Origin: Hyposmocoma kahamanoa
Taxonomy: Eukaryota; Arthropoda; Insecta; Lepidoptera; Cosmopterigidae
Direction of reading: 5' to 3'
NCBI RefSeq assembly: GCF_003589595.1
Contig: NW_020653337.1
Location: 5,044,799-5,108,798 of the forward strand
DNA length: 64,000 bases
The translations under genes and the position numbers were made by a program. This document shows positions 1-11,310 of this stretch, piece by piece (within the stretch, counting starts at the first letter, position 1; every line of letters begins with the position of its first letter). The notes under the pieces are model-generated. The model was given only the letters and a program-made list of their open reading frames with translations. It was not told the DNA's origin and did no database searches.

Positions 1-1860
1 TAAATTTGTTAAAAATTTAAAAAATAAACAATTTAGATTTTCAGTACAAATCGGCAATTTCATACTTTAACCCCTATTAATAATAAAAAATACTTTGTTA
101 TTATTATCGATGAGAAGATCGAACAAATACAAAGAAAAATTCGTTCCATCCGACTGGACACAAACCAGCGACTGTAGCCTAAATGTGGCTACCGCTTAGT
201 TCATTTACTTCTATATTCGAATGATTGAGCCTCGAAGATTCCACGCATTTGAAATCCTAAAACTAATAGTAGTGTTCTTGTCGACTTCACTGTGATAGAA
301 AGTGTAAATATAACAGGGTCCTACTGTTAGAACAAGGCCTTTCACTCTAGAGGTGAATGTTACCAAGGTGATTCTTTACGCTCAATGTTCCCTAAAAATA
401 CGGACTTTTACTAAAAATACGAATTTTATGTAGACGGATGAATACAAATTGGCGGGTGGGCTTTATGAATTCTGCAATATTGGCGTTGGATGTGAAATAC
501 GTCCGTGGTTTAGTAAGATATTTGTTGTAACTTTTAAACAGAGTGTTTACAGTAGAAATGTCTATCAAACAGGGCTACAGTATATTAAGATATTAAGCAG
601 ATAGAAAATGAAATGATAAAGACAAAAATAAATTACCTCAACTACTAGATGCGTAAAACGGAATATTTATCCATAGAGATTTACACCATAGAATCGATAA
701 ATCGAATCGGTTGTTGCGTGTCTCGCGTCAATATGTGTACAAATTGTATTTATTACAATGACCTTGTATGCGGGTCGTTTACTTTTGTTTTGAATTTTGC
801 ATGATGTTTTTGGAGTCATTGCTCAAATTTTATTCCGTTGCTGTTGATTTTATGCTTTGTTGTCACTTTTTGTTTGTTTATTGTTGATTTTTATTTGTTG
901 TGCAGTTTTTTAGTAATAATTGACATAAGAATTGAATCCTTTTTGTTATGTTAATTGTTTGTTCTAAACTATAGTCTGTAAAACATGGACTTTCTCTTCG
1001 TTGTAAATTATCACTATAAGATATTTAAATCGACTTTTTCATTAGATTTTACATCACTACATCTACAGAAACTTCAGATTTCAAACGTCACCGTCCCCAT
1101 GCTTTGTGAAATGGACTATAGCTATCGGTCTACTATTCAATTATATATATATTTCTAATTTGTGGCCGCGTCTTGTTATATTGTGTTAGCTAGGGACCCC
1201 TCCCCGCGCTTCTCCCGTAACTCGTTCGGCGCCCGTGCAGCTAACAGATTCATGAACAAAACAGGTTATGACTCGTAGTTTTGTTAATAAATTGGTAAAT
1301 TACACTTCAAAGCACAATAAAAACATCTACGCTAATATTTCCTTCTCGATCACAAGTTCACAACATCTTATTACTAGTGTCAAATATGGCGGATCTTGCG
1401 CTCCTATATCTTTTATGTTTATTTTTATTTTTAGAGTCAATTGAATTACTTCTAATAAAATATGATAATGGAATGATGTTTATAACAGTGATACGTTATT
1501 TTAATTGTATATTTTTATTTAACTTAATAATCATAAACATTTAAACATGTTAATTCACATAGCATTATTCGAAATAGTAACTGCGTAAGAACAAGAGTTG
1601 TTTAATGTTGAAATCAAAGAACTTTTATTTTACGAAAATAGATAATCTTTTTTAATATATTTGAAGTAATGTACTTTAAATATGTATTAAATATTTTATT
1701 AATTTGTTTTCACACTACACACACTTATACCTGTATGTATATATTGCAAAGATTATGTAAGTATTTATTCGATATAAGAGTACACACTGCAATAACACTA
1801 TACACACTCATGATATAAGTATTTACATTGAAAACCAGTGTCACAACCTAGCCTTGGTTG
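1..1860. other. Unannotated AT-rich intergenic DNA
   Basis: I see no convincing coding region, RNA gene or recognisable repeat. The stretch is AT-rich with short homopolymer and dinucleotide runs. A slightly GC-richer patch around 1190-1245 shows no motif that I recognise. Confidence 0.5.
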
Positions 1861-1869
1861 TGACTTTAG

Positions 1870-2085
1870 CTGAATGGGATCCTTTTGTACACGCCACAGC
1901 CGCACACATGTCAGTATAGTATTACGCAACTTGTTGTTGAAATGTTTTTACGCTGTTCTTTGTGTTATTTCTGTCTTAATTATAAGTATTAGTCTTTGTT
2001 TTTGTGTTTTTTTTATAATGTGGCGTTACAATAAATGGTTTCTATTTCTATTTCTATATTTCTATTTCAATTGCCATTGCAATTT
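1870..2085 (+). mobile_element. Probable retroelement 3' end with a TTTCTA-type tail
   Basis: A polyadenylation-like AATAAA (near 2028) is followed at once by about four units of a hexamer close to TTTCTA (2040-2075). This layout, a poly(A) signal then a short microsatellite tail, is how many insect non-LTR retrotransposons end. The 94-codon open frame over this region has low-complexity hydrophobic composition and is probably not a gene. The element class cannot be told from so short a piece. Confidence 0.4.
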
Positions 2086-2414
2086 TTTGGTATTCTACTC
2101 TCTTCAATGGCGAGTCTATGGCGTAGTCTATTACTTGAGGCTATTAACGCAAAAGTGATTTAACCCACGTTAAATTTCTTTTCTACAATATTACTTTAAA
2201 TGATACATAAAGTATAATATAACTATTTTATATTTGAATACAATTTTCATGTATAAAAAAAATTGAATTAAGTTTTATAATGGGGGTTACATCACTTCTG
2301 CGCTGATAGCCTCAATTATAATTTGAATACTAAATGTTTTAAGATATGGATATGGTATTTTGCATGGTAGTTTCAGTAAGGCAACATAGACCGTTAGTAA
2401 TTGAATGAACGACT

Positions 2415-2540
2415 GCTTTCACTGGCATTACATTGACATTATTGAGTTTTAACTGCTATTGCAACTAGATTTTAGCAGAATAACAAAAATTTTTGATTGC
2501 AATATAATCTCAAAGGAGACTCAATAGAATTAGAAGGAAT
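2415..2540 (+). repeat. Repeat family C, 5' fragment
   Basis: About 120 bp here match, in reverse orientation, the segment 13130-13260. Shared landmarks are TTGCAACTAGATTTTAG and, about 45 bp on, TATAATCTC followed by GAGACTCA. At 13 kb this block continues into a GC-rich 3' region ending in a poly(A)-like run, so this copy appears to lack its 3' half. Confidence 0.6.
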
Positions 2541-2639
2541 ACCGGTTCCCAAATACTGCGCATCGGCTACTCATTCTCACTTGGTGGGTTCGGCGATTTT
2601 CGGACCACACGCCGGCCGATCGTGCCCAACTAGGGGAAT

Positions 2640-2705
2640 CGTCGGTTCGAGTTCTACTCGCGACTCGAGTTGCAACTCGAGCTAGCAGTCACGTCAACTC
2701 GAGTA
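2640..2705. repeat. CTCGAGT palindrome cluster
   Basis: The segment carries several copies of ACTCGAG/CTCGAGT in alternating orientation. It includes an exact 18-bp palindrome at 2664-2681 (CTCGAGTTGCAACTCGAG). The same word recurs in the GACTCGAGTT-rich block next to the gap at 34 kb, so this may be a remnant of the same transposon-like family. Confidence 0.45.
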
Positions 2706-3172
2706 GAAATAATCTCAGTACAGAGTACTAAAAAAACCGACGTCAAAAGTACGTGGAATTACGTCTATTTGCTAAGTTTCAAATACAGGACTTGATACTG
2801 GAGATAATAAAAATAGGTTCTCACTACGACACTACTCAAAGTATATCGAGAGAAAAACGCCTTGAATTGGAGAAATAGCAAAATCAACTAAATAATTGCT
2901 AAAAGTAATTGCTCCTAAATTAAAGTTAGGCGCTATTTATAAAAATGAATCTTCATGCGTGAACAGCCACCCTTTGAGGTGGATGATTTTCTTCAAAATG
3001 AAATGGAACCACTATGGAAATACCCCCTTTCCAACAAAAAAAGAATCATGAAAATCGGTTCACAAATACCGGAGTTATAGCGTAACATACATACAAAAAA
3101 AAAAGAAAATAACATACAGCCGAATTGAGAACCTCCTCCTTTTTTGAAGTCGGTTAAAAATATAGCTCGTCC
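2705..3172 (+). repeat. Interspersed repeat family B, long copy
   Basis: The copy starts at AGTACAGAGTACTAAAA and ends near a TTTTTTGAAGTCGGTT run. Its two ends are inverted versions of AACCGACTTCAAAA, allowing one mismatch. Internally it carries a CATCCACCTC-type motif followed by a GGGACCACTATGG-like stretch. A second long copy lies on the opposite strand at 12055-12485, with shorter copies at 28.6, 28.9, 30.6, 35.3 and 58.5 kb. The inverted ends suggest a MITE-like element, but no transposase is present and SINE or Helitron origin is not excluded. Confidence 0.75.
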
Positions 3173-3477
3173 CATCGCTAGGTCCAGGCAAATAGTTGGT
3201 TTCCAAGTTCAGTGTGTTTAAACACGACATGTTGAAACATTAATTTCAGTTATACCGCTAGATGGCGTCGACGGTTAGTTCCTAATATGTAATGTAATAA
3301 TTTTCCCTTTGGTCTACTTACACTGTCTCAATCGCTGTTTGGTCTTCTTATTCTAATTATAATTTATTAGGGGTTCTACCAAATGTTAGCCTAAACTGTT
3401 TTCTCTGTAATAAGATTATAATTAAGTTTAATAATATCAAAGTTTATAGACTAATGCCCTATAATAAGGCAAGATAA

Positions 3478-3528
3478 GCATCTAATAAGCAGAGGGTCGT
3501 GGGTTCGAATCCGGGTTCGTATCTCTGA
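3478..3528 (+). repeat. tRNA-derived SINE head fragment
   Basis: The segment includes GGTTCGAATCC, an exact match to a tRNA/Pol III box B, preceded by AAGCAGAGGG. No full cloverleaf and no good box A are visible. It is therefore read as a SINE head, not a tRNA gene. The sequence just before box B resembles the head of SINE family S3 (63.2 kb, minus strand). Confidence 0.55.
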
Positions 3529-3534
3529 GTTTTC

Positions 3535-3672
3535 TTTTCTTTTTTTAATAACGCATAATCTTATAGCCCCGCAAAATGGAAACCTTGCATTGCGGGTGTC
3601 ATGGACACACACATAGACAACCGCAAATTACACCTAAACTCACGAGACAAATAAATGTAGGCCACACAAATG
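3535..3672 (-). repeat. SINE family S4, body and tail
   Basis: The reverse complement matches 43190-43330. Both contain a TTTATTTGTCTCGTGA-like stretch, then GTGTGTCCATG, then a GCGGGGCTA block, and end in an A-rich tail. A third copy at 45402-45520 is joined to a tRNA-like box B, which is why I call this a SINE. Confidence 0.65.
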
Positions 3673-3764
3673 TTTCTCCCTGCCCTGTCCTTTAAATATC
3701 ATCATCTCTATAGCCAGGCGCTCGTAGTTGTAAAAGTATCTAACCGTGTGATGAAATACTTTCA

Positions 3765-4012
3765 TAGATTTCTCACAGATGGCGCTACGGCAAAAACGTC
3801 GTTAAAAACCGAAAACGGAGAACAAGCACATAGAAAAAATCGTGAGGTCCGCTGGTTCGTCCCGTGGCTTAGTTGGCATAGAGTCTGCCACCGGTTGCTG
3901 GGAGACATCGGTTCGAATCCGGCCGTTTCGAAGGATTTTTTCAAAACGTTCGATCTTTGTACTTGTTACAAATTATAACAAATTAGTGGAGAACTTTGAC
4001 AAGAAAAATTAA
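3765..4012 (+). repeat. tRNA-derived SINE family S1, fullest copy
   Basis: In order the element has CAGATGGCGCTACGG, GTGAGGTCCGCTGGTTCG, a box A-like GGCTTAGTTGGCATAG (about 3868), box B GGTTCGAATCC (about 3911), then TTTTTTCAAAACGTTCGATC and an A-rich tail. Related copies or pieces lie at 57.9, 61.1 and 63.3 kb. The 102-codon open frame across it is read-through and not a gene. Its 5' part carries an AGATGGCGCT word that resembles the CTCF core. Confidence 0.8.
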
Positions 4013-4179
4013 GATCATGGTATTGAAACATCCTGACATTAAAAAAAATTGAATTACTTAATATTCTTCAGAAAAAATGCCTTAACGTTAATTCTTGTAG
4101 GTTAAGTAATACAGGGTACCTAACTGTAAAATGTGCTTTAAAACTTTTTCCGTCTTTTGCTTTCAGTCGTTTGTTCGAA

Positions 4180-4260
4180 AAAACACACATGCATACACAT
4201 AATCACGGCTGTTTCCCAATGGGGTATGCAGTTTAGGGATGTCTTTAAAAAGAGCCAGGT
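4180..4260 (+). repeat. Fragment of a CACGCCTGTTTCCC-type repeat
   Basis: ACATAATCACGGCTGTTTCC and the following AATGGGGTA match the opening of a longer repeat at 32818-32940 (ACGCCTGTCTCCCACTGGGG). Only the first ~60 bp are alike. Both-strand open frames over 4138-4489 have no recognisable domain. Confidence 0.4.
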
Positions 4261-4399
4261 AAAAAGTGCCAAATATATACGGGAAGGTATGAACAGACAG
4301 ATGAGAGTGGAGAGGGTTAAAGATGTTCGTTGGGAGCGAAGGTTCATGACCCCGCATACAACATACAAAAACTCTACCAAGTAATATTAAACATGTAAA

Positions 4400-5270
4400 T
4401 AATGCAATAATGAATGACCTCAAAACATCGGCAAGATTTATGACGGTTGTTTCGGCCCAACAACGTACGTTGTGGCGACTATGTGACATTGCAACAAAGT
4501 ATCAACTGTTCCATACTATATGTTTTTACATGTTTCATATTATTGTATGAAATGATGATATGAGTCATCATCAGAAATCGGATTTTAAGAAATACATATA
4601 TAGCGCAAAATACCGCCCATAAGAAATCCAGGAACGACTTCAAAATTTGAACACACCGAAAATATAATTTGCCCTTAAATCGATCATTTTACACACCCGT
4701 TGTATTGTTCTTGAGTATTGTGTAATTTTAATATGTTTCATTATTCACATTTAAATTTGGATAAATTTATTGAACAGTAATTAGTCCCGCAGATTCTTTC
4801 TTCACCACGGCTAGAGTTAACTGAAAGAGATCTTTCTAGATATAAGCTCACTTTTGTTTATTTACTTTGTTTATAATGTTTTTTTCCTTTGTGAAATAAT
4901 GAATTTATACTTTTAGTACGTTAAGGTGCCTTTATAGGCTATCGCAAAATATTAACGATGGCGATGTGCTTCATAATCCGCTGAAACCAAGACATTTACA
5001 TATAATTGATTTATTTTTTCTTTTATTGGTATTACATGTACACTAAAAGTAATTTTGTATTGATTGACGCATACAGGGCTTACAAATCTGACAAATCTTT
5101 AAAGATCACCTGTATAAACTATAGAGACTATTAGAAATGAAATTTTTGTTTTAGATCATTCAGATCTAAATCGCCTTAAAAACAGTCAACCGTGATCATG
5201 AGACCAGCCCGAAATATTGGATTGTTTGAAAAAAACATTACGGTGTGAAAAAATAGTTTTATTTCTATTT
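4400..5270. other. Unannotated AT-rich DNA
   Basis: No repeat family recognised elsewhere in the window and no coding signal was seen. Short A/T runs only. Confidence 0.4.
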
Positions 5271-5274
5271 GACG

Positions 5275-5518
5275 ATCTATGTGATCGAGTAGCTTGCACA
5301 CCGCTTGTCATGGTGTCGTCATCCCGAGGTCAATCCCAGCCGGGTCAATGTAGTATAATTAACTTTTCTATATTGTCTGAAGTCTCGGTGTTTGTGGTAC
5401 CGTTGTTGTTTTCAATATCCATAACACAAGTACTTTAGTTACTTTTTTGGAATTAGAGCAACGTACGATGTTGTCTGATATTTATTATTTATAATATGCT
5501 ACAACAACAGCGATGCGA
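5275..5518 (+). repeat. tRNA-derived SINE family S2
   Basis: The copy aligns with 42905-43140. Shared parts are GTGGCTTGCACACCG-like DNA, a degenerate box B, AACTTTTCTATATTGTCT, a GTGTTTGTGGTA stretch and ATAACACA. The 42.9-kb copy keeps a better box B (GGATTCGATTCCC). Further S2 relatives lie at 27.4, 30.4, 36.4 and 49.9 kb. Confidence 0.7.
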
Positions 5519-5789
5519 AAATCAAAGAGTTCGAAATAGACAATCATATTTCACTTCTAATAATATCGTTCCAAAATACCTTTCCTGGCACTAACACAGG
5601 CCTTCAAACGACGGGGCGAGTCATTTATGGCAGCACGCACTACCGTCATGTGTAATTCCGTCTTTATCTTGACAAAGCGTGCTTTTGGCTAAATTTACAT
5701 TGGCACGAACAGAATTAAAGCGAATTTTCGTACCCGTAGCGTAATGACTTCGTGTCAATTGTGTAACGTACTGACTAGATAAGAGCCAA

Positions 5790-5960
5790 AACATAAGTTC
5801 GTGCTTCGTAAGAATCCTTGGAATATCCACAATAAAGGGGTGGAACCCCAGCCTACGTCTGGTCCCCCGATGATGGAAAGGGGAACTGGCACACTCTCTG
5901 TGATACCTATATCCTGTAGAATACCGATAGGCAGGGAACTTTACGGCGGTTTTCAAGGCT
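5790..5960 (-). mobile_element. LINE reverse-transcriptase C-terminal remnant
   Basis: Read on the minus strand, about 33 residues (5896 down to 5798) keep SPFHHRGTRRRLGFHPFIVD followed by IPRILTK. This is the tail seen after the reverse transcriptase in many lepidopteran jockey-like elements. A fragment of what looks like the same region is at 51.1 kb in the opposite orientation. The enclosing 111-codon frame continues past the recognisable part into unrelated sequence, so this is a dead fragment. Confidence 0.65.
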
Positions 5961-6179
5961 CTGCAGTTTCACCTCTACTAATTCCCAGTCACCTATAAGC
6001 CTCGGACACGTTTTTCAAGTGAATCCAAGGTACCTAGTCAGTATTTAGAAGAACCATGGCATAGATGTCAGTAATACTCCGTACACGACCGGACTCCGCA
6101 TCTTCCAGAGAATTCTCGCACATTCTCGGAAATTCCCGCAGCGACCGTACCGTATCTAATTTGTAATGTAAAATGTAAA

Positions 6180-6423
6180 GTTCATTCATACAGTCCTAAT
6201 GCCGGTCTGGATCTATGGTATACAGCTCTGGGGCTGCACCGCAAAGACAAAAATACTCAGAAATATTGTGAATGCCCACTGGTGCGTACGAAACGAATAC
6301 CTCCATCTAGACTTCGAAATGGAATTCATAGATAAGATGATGCGAGAACTACGCCTAAGGCCACCGACACAGGCTTCACCACCGGAAGAAAAGCTTTTTA
6401 ATAGCAGTATAACTCCTTGTTAA
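6180..6423 (+). mobile_element. Jockey-like LINE remnant
   Basis: The open frame reads PVWIYGIQLWGCTAK and then jumps, after an internal deletion, to LRNIVNAHWCVRN and DLHLDFEMEF-like residues. This pattern is typical of the post-catalytic region of jockey-clade reverse transcriptases. Only about 75 residues remain of a protein normally over 800. There is no retroelement 3' end: family A starts directly after it. Confidence 0.75.
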
Positions 6424-6668
6424 AGAGTTCGTATAGAGAAGTACTGCCACCTTACTTATTTTTGCCTTAGTATTACTGCGTTCCGGAAATTACAACCACA
6501 TGGGACTTGTCAATTTATGTCTCAGTGTGACGGGCGCAGTGGCAGTGTCCCTGAGATCTTCGCGATTTAAAGCTCTGAGTGGCATTGCAACTGTTATGGC
6601 CAGGCGTGTCGCCTACCATCAGGCGCACGACTTGTTCGTCCCGTCACTTGGTATTATAAAAAATAAGA
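6424..6668 (+). repeat. Interspersed repeat family A
   Basis: Family A is the commonest repeat in the window. Landmarks in order: AGTACTGCCACCTTAC, a degenerate CAGTAATGTGAGCATTACTG, TATGTCTCAGTGTGACGGGC, GATTTAAAGCTCTGAGTGGC, CATCAGGCGCACGACTTGTT, CGTCCCGTCACTTGGTAT and an A-rich end. This copy lacks the GAGCTC start seen at 27.1 kb and part of the CAGTAATG block. The 95-codon frame here is read-through. No tRNA box B is present, so the class is unresolved. Confidence 0.85.
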
Positions 6669-6669
6669 A

Positions 6670-7785
6670 AAAACAACAATGGAAATGCCTTCAACTTCGA
6701 TTACTTCCAAATCGCTGTCGTCAAAAGTCACAAATTCATAATATGAAACACTGTGAAATCTTGATAATGATTGGCCGTAGTTTCTAATTTGAAAAGAAAT
6801 AAATTGACGTAAAGTTAGGACGTTTTGATTTTATATTGAAATTTCAATTAATGTGCTGCCATCTGGTATTCAATAGATGAACCACGACGAATTACTTAGG
6901 CTTATGGTTTACTTTCGCTACTTGTAATAAAAAAAATTACGATAAACAGAAAATTGAAAATTTGTTAAAATTAAATAAAACAAGAATTAACTATATGAAA
7001 CACCATCATGGATAATAATAATAATATTATCAAATGTGTGCAAATTACCAAAATAATGCAATTTTCTACGATTTTCGAGGTTTTGCGCGAGATAAGCGAC
7101 CCTGGCGGACTGATATCAAGTATGTGGAAATAGTGTAGGTACTACTACTGTAGGCACACGTGCACTTCTATTGTATTTATTGTTCTGCAGGCTTCACCAA
7201 CATGCCATTCAGCTCCTGGACCACACAATATCATAAAACGGACAAAACCATTTGAACTAGAGTAGTGTTAGTGTAGCTATGATTAAATAAAATAGTGCCA
7301 GTGATGATGAACAAAAAGGACTCATGATTAACGTATCTTCGCCTTATATTATTACTATTATATTATAAGAAAATTCTTAATTTAAATTGATTCTTTATTA
7401 AATGAAATGTAAATTACTTATTAGTTTTGTATTTGACTAGATAGTAATGTGTTTACAAATGTACTTTATTGGTGCCGTATAAATAAAGGAAAAAAAATGT
7501 TCCCTAGCAATGTAAATGGAGCTTAAAGTTCATATAAGGTAAAGCATAGGTTTTTCCTACAATAACCTACCATATGGTTTAATCCAGCGATTTAGCGTTC
7601 AGACAGGAAGATAGCCATTCTTCATACACGATGAAGAGAAATTGGTTAAGAAACAACTATTCGTAGATTGTTTAAAGTACATACCTGTATCTTGAACTTA
7701 CAATGCTCATGGCATTTATAAGCATGGTATATAGGAAGGTACTTTCACACCGTGTTTTCTACTTGGCTACGATCACAAAACAATT
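6670..7785. other. Unannotated DNA
   Basis: No coding region or named repeat was recognised. A TAAATAAAGGAAAAAAAA run near 7480-7498 could be a worn retroelement tail, but nothing upstream supports this. Confidence 0.4.
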
Positions 7786-8292
7786 TTTCATCACACTTGC
7801 ACATAAATACTATGATTGCATGCGGGCTAACTTAACTATAATGCCCCAAATAAAAAAAAACCCTCGGGTCTTATATAAATTTTTAATTTTTTTTATAATA
7901 TCGAGTGACGGGACGAGCGAGTCGTGCTCCTGATGGTAAGTTACACACTTGTCCATAACAGATGCAGTGCCACTCAGAGCTTTAAATCCGCAAAGATCTG
8001 AGCGGCACTGCCACTGTGCCCAACACCCTGAGACATAAGATGACAAGTCCCATGTACCTATAATTTCACCAGCACTCTTACCCTTCGAAACCGGAACACA
8101 GTAATGCTAACATTACTCCTTGGCGGCAGAAATAGGTAAGATTAAGGAACCCTTTACTGCTACTGAAAATTTTCTTCTCATTACACGACCATGGCTGTAA
8201 TGAGAAGAAAAAAGGCTCGAGAACTTTATTTGGGGCATTATAGTCATGTTAGCCTGCATGCAATCTACGTGCAAGTGAGATGAATCTCGTTC
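7786..8292. repeat. Fold-back structure with ~41-bp inverted arms
   Basis: The segment 7816-7856 and the reverse complement of 8228-8268 agree at about 38 of 41 positions (GATTGCATGC..GGCTAAC.. TATAATGCCCCAAATAAA). A further weaker match runs outward through CATCACACTTGCAC / CATCTCACTTGCAC. The arms enclose a family-A copy and a perfect 16-bp hairpin at 8170-8211. This could be a fold-back or MITE element carrying a later A insertion. Confidence 0.75.
7890..8165 (-). repeat. Interspersed repeat family A, minus copy
   Basis: The copy begins with a T-rich end and ATATCGAGTGACGGGACGAG, runs through CTGATGGTAAG and GAGACATAAG, and ends at GGCGGCAGAAATAGGTAAG. Its 5' GAGCTC end is degraded. It lies wholly between the two inverted arms of the surrounding fold-back. 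Confidence 0.85.
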
Positions 8293-8389
8293 GTAATTCA
8301 TTATTTACCGCCCTTCATACATAATGTAGGTACTATTTTGATATACATACGATCAACTTGAAAAGCGGTGAGTTATCTAGAATTTTTTT

Positions 8390-8685
8390 AACATCACCAT
8401 CAACCCATTATAAGTTCAAATGGTGGGCACGGGTCTCTTCTAAAAGGGTGGTTAAGGCCATACTCAGCCACACTATTCCAATGCTGGGACATACTTCGTT
8501 TTCTAGATATAAGTTTTATCACGATGTTTTTCACCACCATTAGAGAGTGGTATTGCTAAACATTCACAAATATCTTTACTCAGAAATTAACGACCTAGGT
8601 ATTCTCCGCCACAGGGATGGGAACCGCCGACCTCTCATTTCAGAAGTAACATTTCATCCACTAAGCTACCACCGCTTTTTTATTA
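8390..8685 (-). repeat. tRNA-derived SINE family S3
   Basis: On the minus strand the head has a good box A (TAGCTTAGTGG) and a degenerate box B (GGCGGTTCCCATCCC). The body then reaches a GTCCCAGCATTGG-like stretch and ends near GAAGAGACCCGTGCCC. Related copies are at 54.6 kb, where one is split by a transposon, and at 63.0 kb. The forward open frames here are chance. Confidence 0.65.
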
Positions 8686-8809
8686 CAACTTTATTGTCCT
8701 TACGATTATTAGTTATAGCTTCTTATATTTCGATTAATAATAGGGAAACTAACGTTCCTGCCAGTTTAACTTCGTATTTTCCCGTAACCACGGAACAATA
8801 AACAAACAG

Positions 8810-10400
8810 AATATACGGCGTGCTTCAAATAAATCTTCAAAAATTATATTTTTTGAAGATTAAACAAGAGTCTTGCTAGCCCTAGCAGCAAGGCCTTAAT
8901 TCCTTTCGCATAAACCCCTTAAAGGGTTTTTGAAAGGAAAATCTAAATGTACATATGTGTTTAATTGTAAATTGAATAATAAATTTAAAAAAAAAAAAGC
9001 TTACCTTTATTTAAAAAAAACATAATTGACTAAAACCAAGTGTACAATTTCATAAGTGCGATCTTAAAGGCAATCAATAAAAATCCCTTGATGAGTAGGT
9101 ACATCTGGGACCAACATATATGCAATAATTTAAATCAACAATTGGAATGCGCAATGCGAGTATTCGCGAAATTTCCACTGTAAAAGTGACACACGTGTAA
9201 TAAATAGCTTGGTTCTAATGATTAACGAGTCGACGCCACGGCGTAAACCAAACGTATGGATGGTTGACACGCGACGAAATATCGTATACGTACGTATACG
9301 TATCACAGATAAGATTCTTTTTAATTTTGATTCGAGAAAAACTATCCCCATATAAAATATCTGTAAAGTACGGCGAAACAATGATGTGAGTGTTAATCAT
9401 CAGTAGAATCATGGTCGCATCTTGTTTATATTTATGTACGTACCGCAATACAAATCATATCGTCAACAATAAATTAACATAGAAAGTGAAAAGAAAACTA
9501 TTTTCTTTTACACAAAGGCAAGCTAATCCCACAAAGAGAAACCACGAACTTACATTTCTGTTCATCCGGATATCAGATTTATTATAACGATAAATAATTA
9601 AAGTGCCACTTGTGTGGCGCATCCATTTTTTGGTCATAAAACAGGGCAGTCCCAGTACTATAATATTAGAGTAACAAATAACTACAGGGCATTCTCAGAA
9701 CATCCTAGTGAGATTTAGAAAAACTCGTTTCTCGAATTGATCCAACGAGGAATCGGCGGCCGTAAAAATCCAAGTCCATGATCAATACTAAAAATATCGT
9801 CACTAGCTCAAATTAACCTGAAAAAATAAACAAATAAGAAATACAAGAGACGAAAAAGCAAAACGAGAAGTAAACGAAAAGACCCGTAGATTAAATATAG
9901 AAAAAACAAAGTTTTAAAAGAAGTAAAAGCATTAAAGTTAGATTAGATTAACTTCACGCGAGAAACTTGAGAATCTTCATTAATTAACGGAGATCGCGCG
10001 AGACGCAGATGGGATTTACACTCCGAAAGAAACGAAGCATAGCGGGAAAACAATGTTTTTACTACAGTAATTGACATTTAACTCAAAAGACGCCATTCTG
10101 TTCTTCACTACATAAATGACTTCAACGTGTGATATATAGAGGAGAAGAAAATATGTAATTAGTGATAATTTTCAAACACTTCCGGCATGAAGGATCAATA
10201 GTATTTTTTTTTATCCTATATTTTTTATCATCCTAATTAAGATCCATGGAATTGTTGAATACAGAGGGCTACTTAAATCGTATTTATGTAGTGGAATGAA
10301 GGGAAAAAAATTTGATAACAATACACGCGTTTATTTTTAGACGCAAGCCGTGATAGTAAAATTTACCGTAATTCGGACCAGACTAAGCCATACTGCCAGA
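8810..10400. other. Unannotated AT-rich DNA
   Basis: No gene or recognisable repeat was seen. Noted structures are an exact 18-bp palindrome at 9283-9300 (CGTATACGTACGTATACG) and short hairpins around 8845-8935. The minus-strand frames at 9130-9637 lack any motif. Confidence 0.4.
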
Positions 10401-10404
10401 TCTT

Positions 10405-11310
10405 AGATTTTAATTATTCTTCCATGATTTAATTTTAAGACAAAGCAAAATCTTCAGTATGAAATATATTATAGGGCAAATTGCCAGATCTTGAGTTAAC
10501 TTGTGCATATTGTAGAGTGAGAATGTCATTTTAAAGTCGTGAGTCCAAGTATTTTCTTTAAGACAGAGTTTTCCAAGTGTGGAGTTAATAAAATCATAAA
10601 TAGGGTTGCAATTTTCTGCGCAAGATAAAATGTCCTGCAGTGAAGACGGAATAGTCTGATATATTTTCAAGAGCCGGTCTATTAGCAGCAGCTGAATGTT
10701 GAACACAGAACATGAAAAGAAAATGTGTGCTAATGTTTGGTCTTCTTGAATAATGCATTCGGTGCAAACTGCGAAAGTTATTATGCGCATATGATGTAAG
10801 TGAGCTTTAAATCTGCAATGTCCAAATCTCAGTCTATTTATCTGGGTATAGAATTTTCTTTACAAGTAATTATACGAGACAGCAAACTATGATTTTCGGC
10901 CCACTCCTCTGTTGACATCGGCATACCAGGCTCCTGTCGACTGTGTTATAGCGATCATCTCTTCTGTCCATTGTTGGTTGGTTTTCTTGCGATATTCTGG
11001 TAGCAAGTCTTGGGAAGGAGTAGAAGAAACATTTTTAAAGTTGCCACCCAGAGTATTCTATAATTTGGCAAGATAATCGACGTTTGCGTTACCTGTCACA
11101 CCGACATATGCCGAGTCCATATTAATATAACGTCTTTGTGCTCCCACTTATAATTTTAAATTTCCTTTATTTCATAAAGCAAATAATGTTCCTTGCTCTC
11201 AAAAAATGAACTGCTGAGTGCTTTTAGCATGGACATGCCGTCAGAAACTATGATATGGAAGCAAGCATAAAAGTGACAGATGAGTTTGTTTCTTTATAAA
11301 GTTTGACATA
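10405..11310 (-). mobile_element. Degenerate LINE with RNase H domain and Cys-rich tail
   Basis: On the minus strand, in order and with frame breaks, one can read IIVSDGMSMLKALSS (an RNase H Asp strand), VILIW, YVGVTGNANVDYLAK (the terminal RNase H Asp motif), QSTGAWYADVN, then TQINRLRFGHCRFKAHLHHM followed by C-x2-C...H-x4-C. This order of RNase H then an RLRFGH and Cys/His segment is typical of RNase H-bearing non-LTR elements such as the I and R1 groups. The last 126 codons (10790-10410) are still open, but upstream stops and frameshifts make it dead. Clade assignment is uncertain. Confidence 0.75.

Noticed and set aside
3868..3925. Possible tRNA gene (box A and exact box B)
   Set aside because: No cloverleaf can be formed and the same sequence recurs with a SINE tail at 57.9, 61.1 and 63.3 kb.
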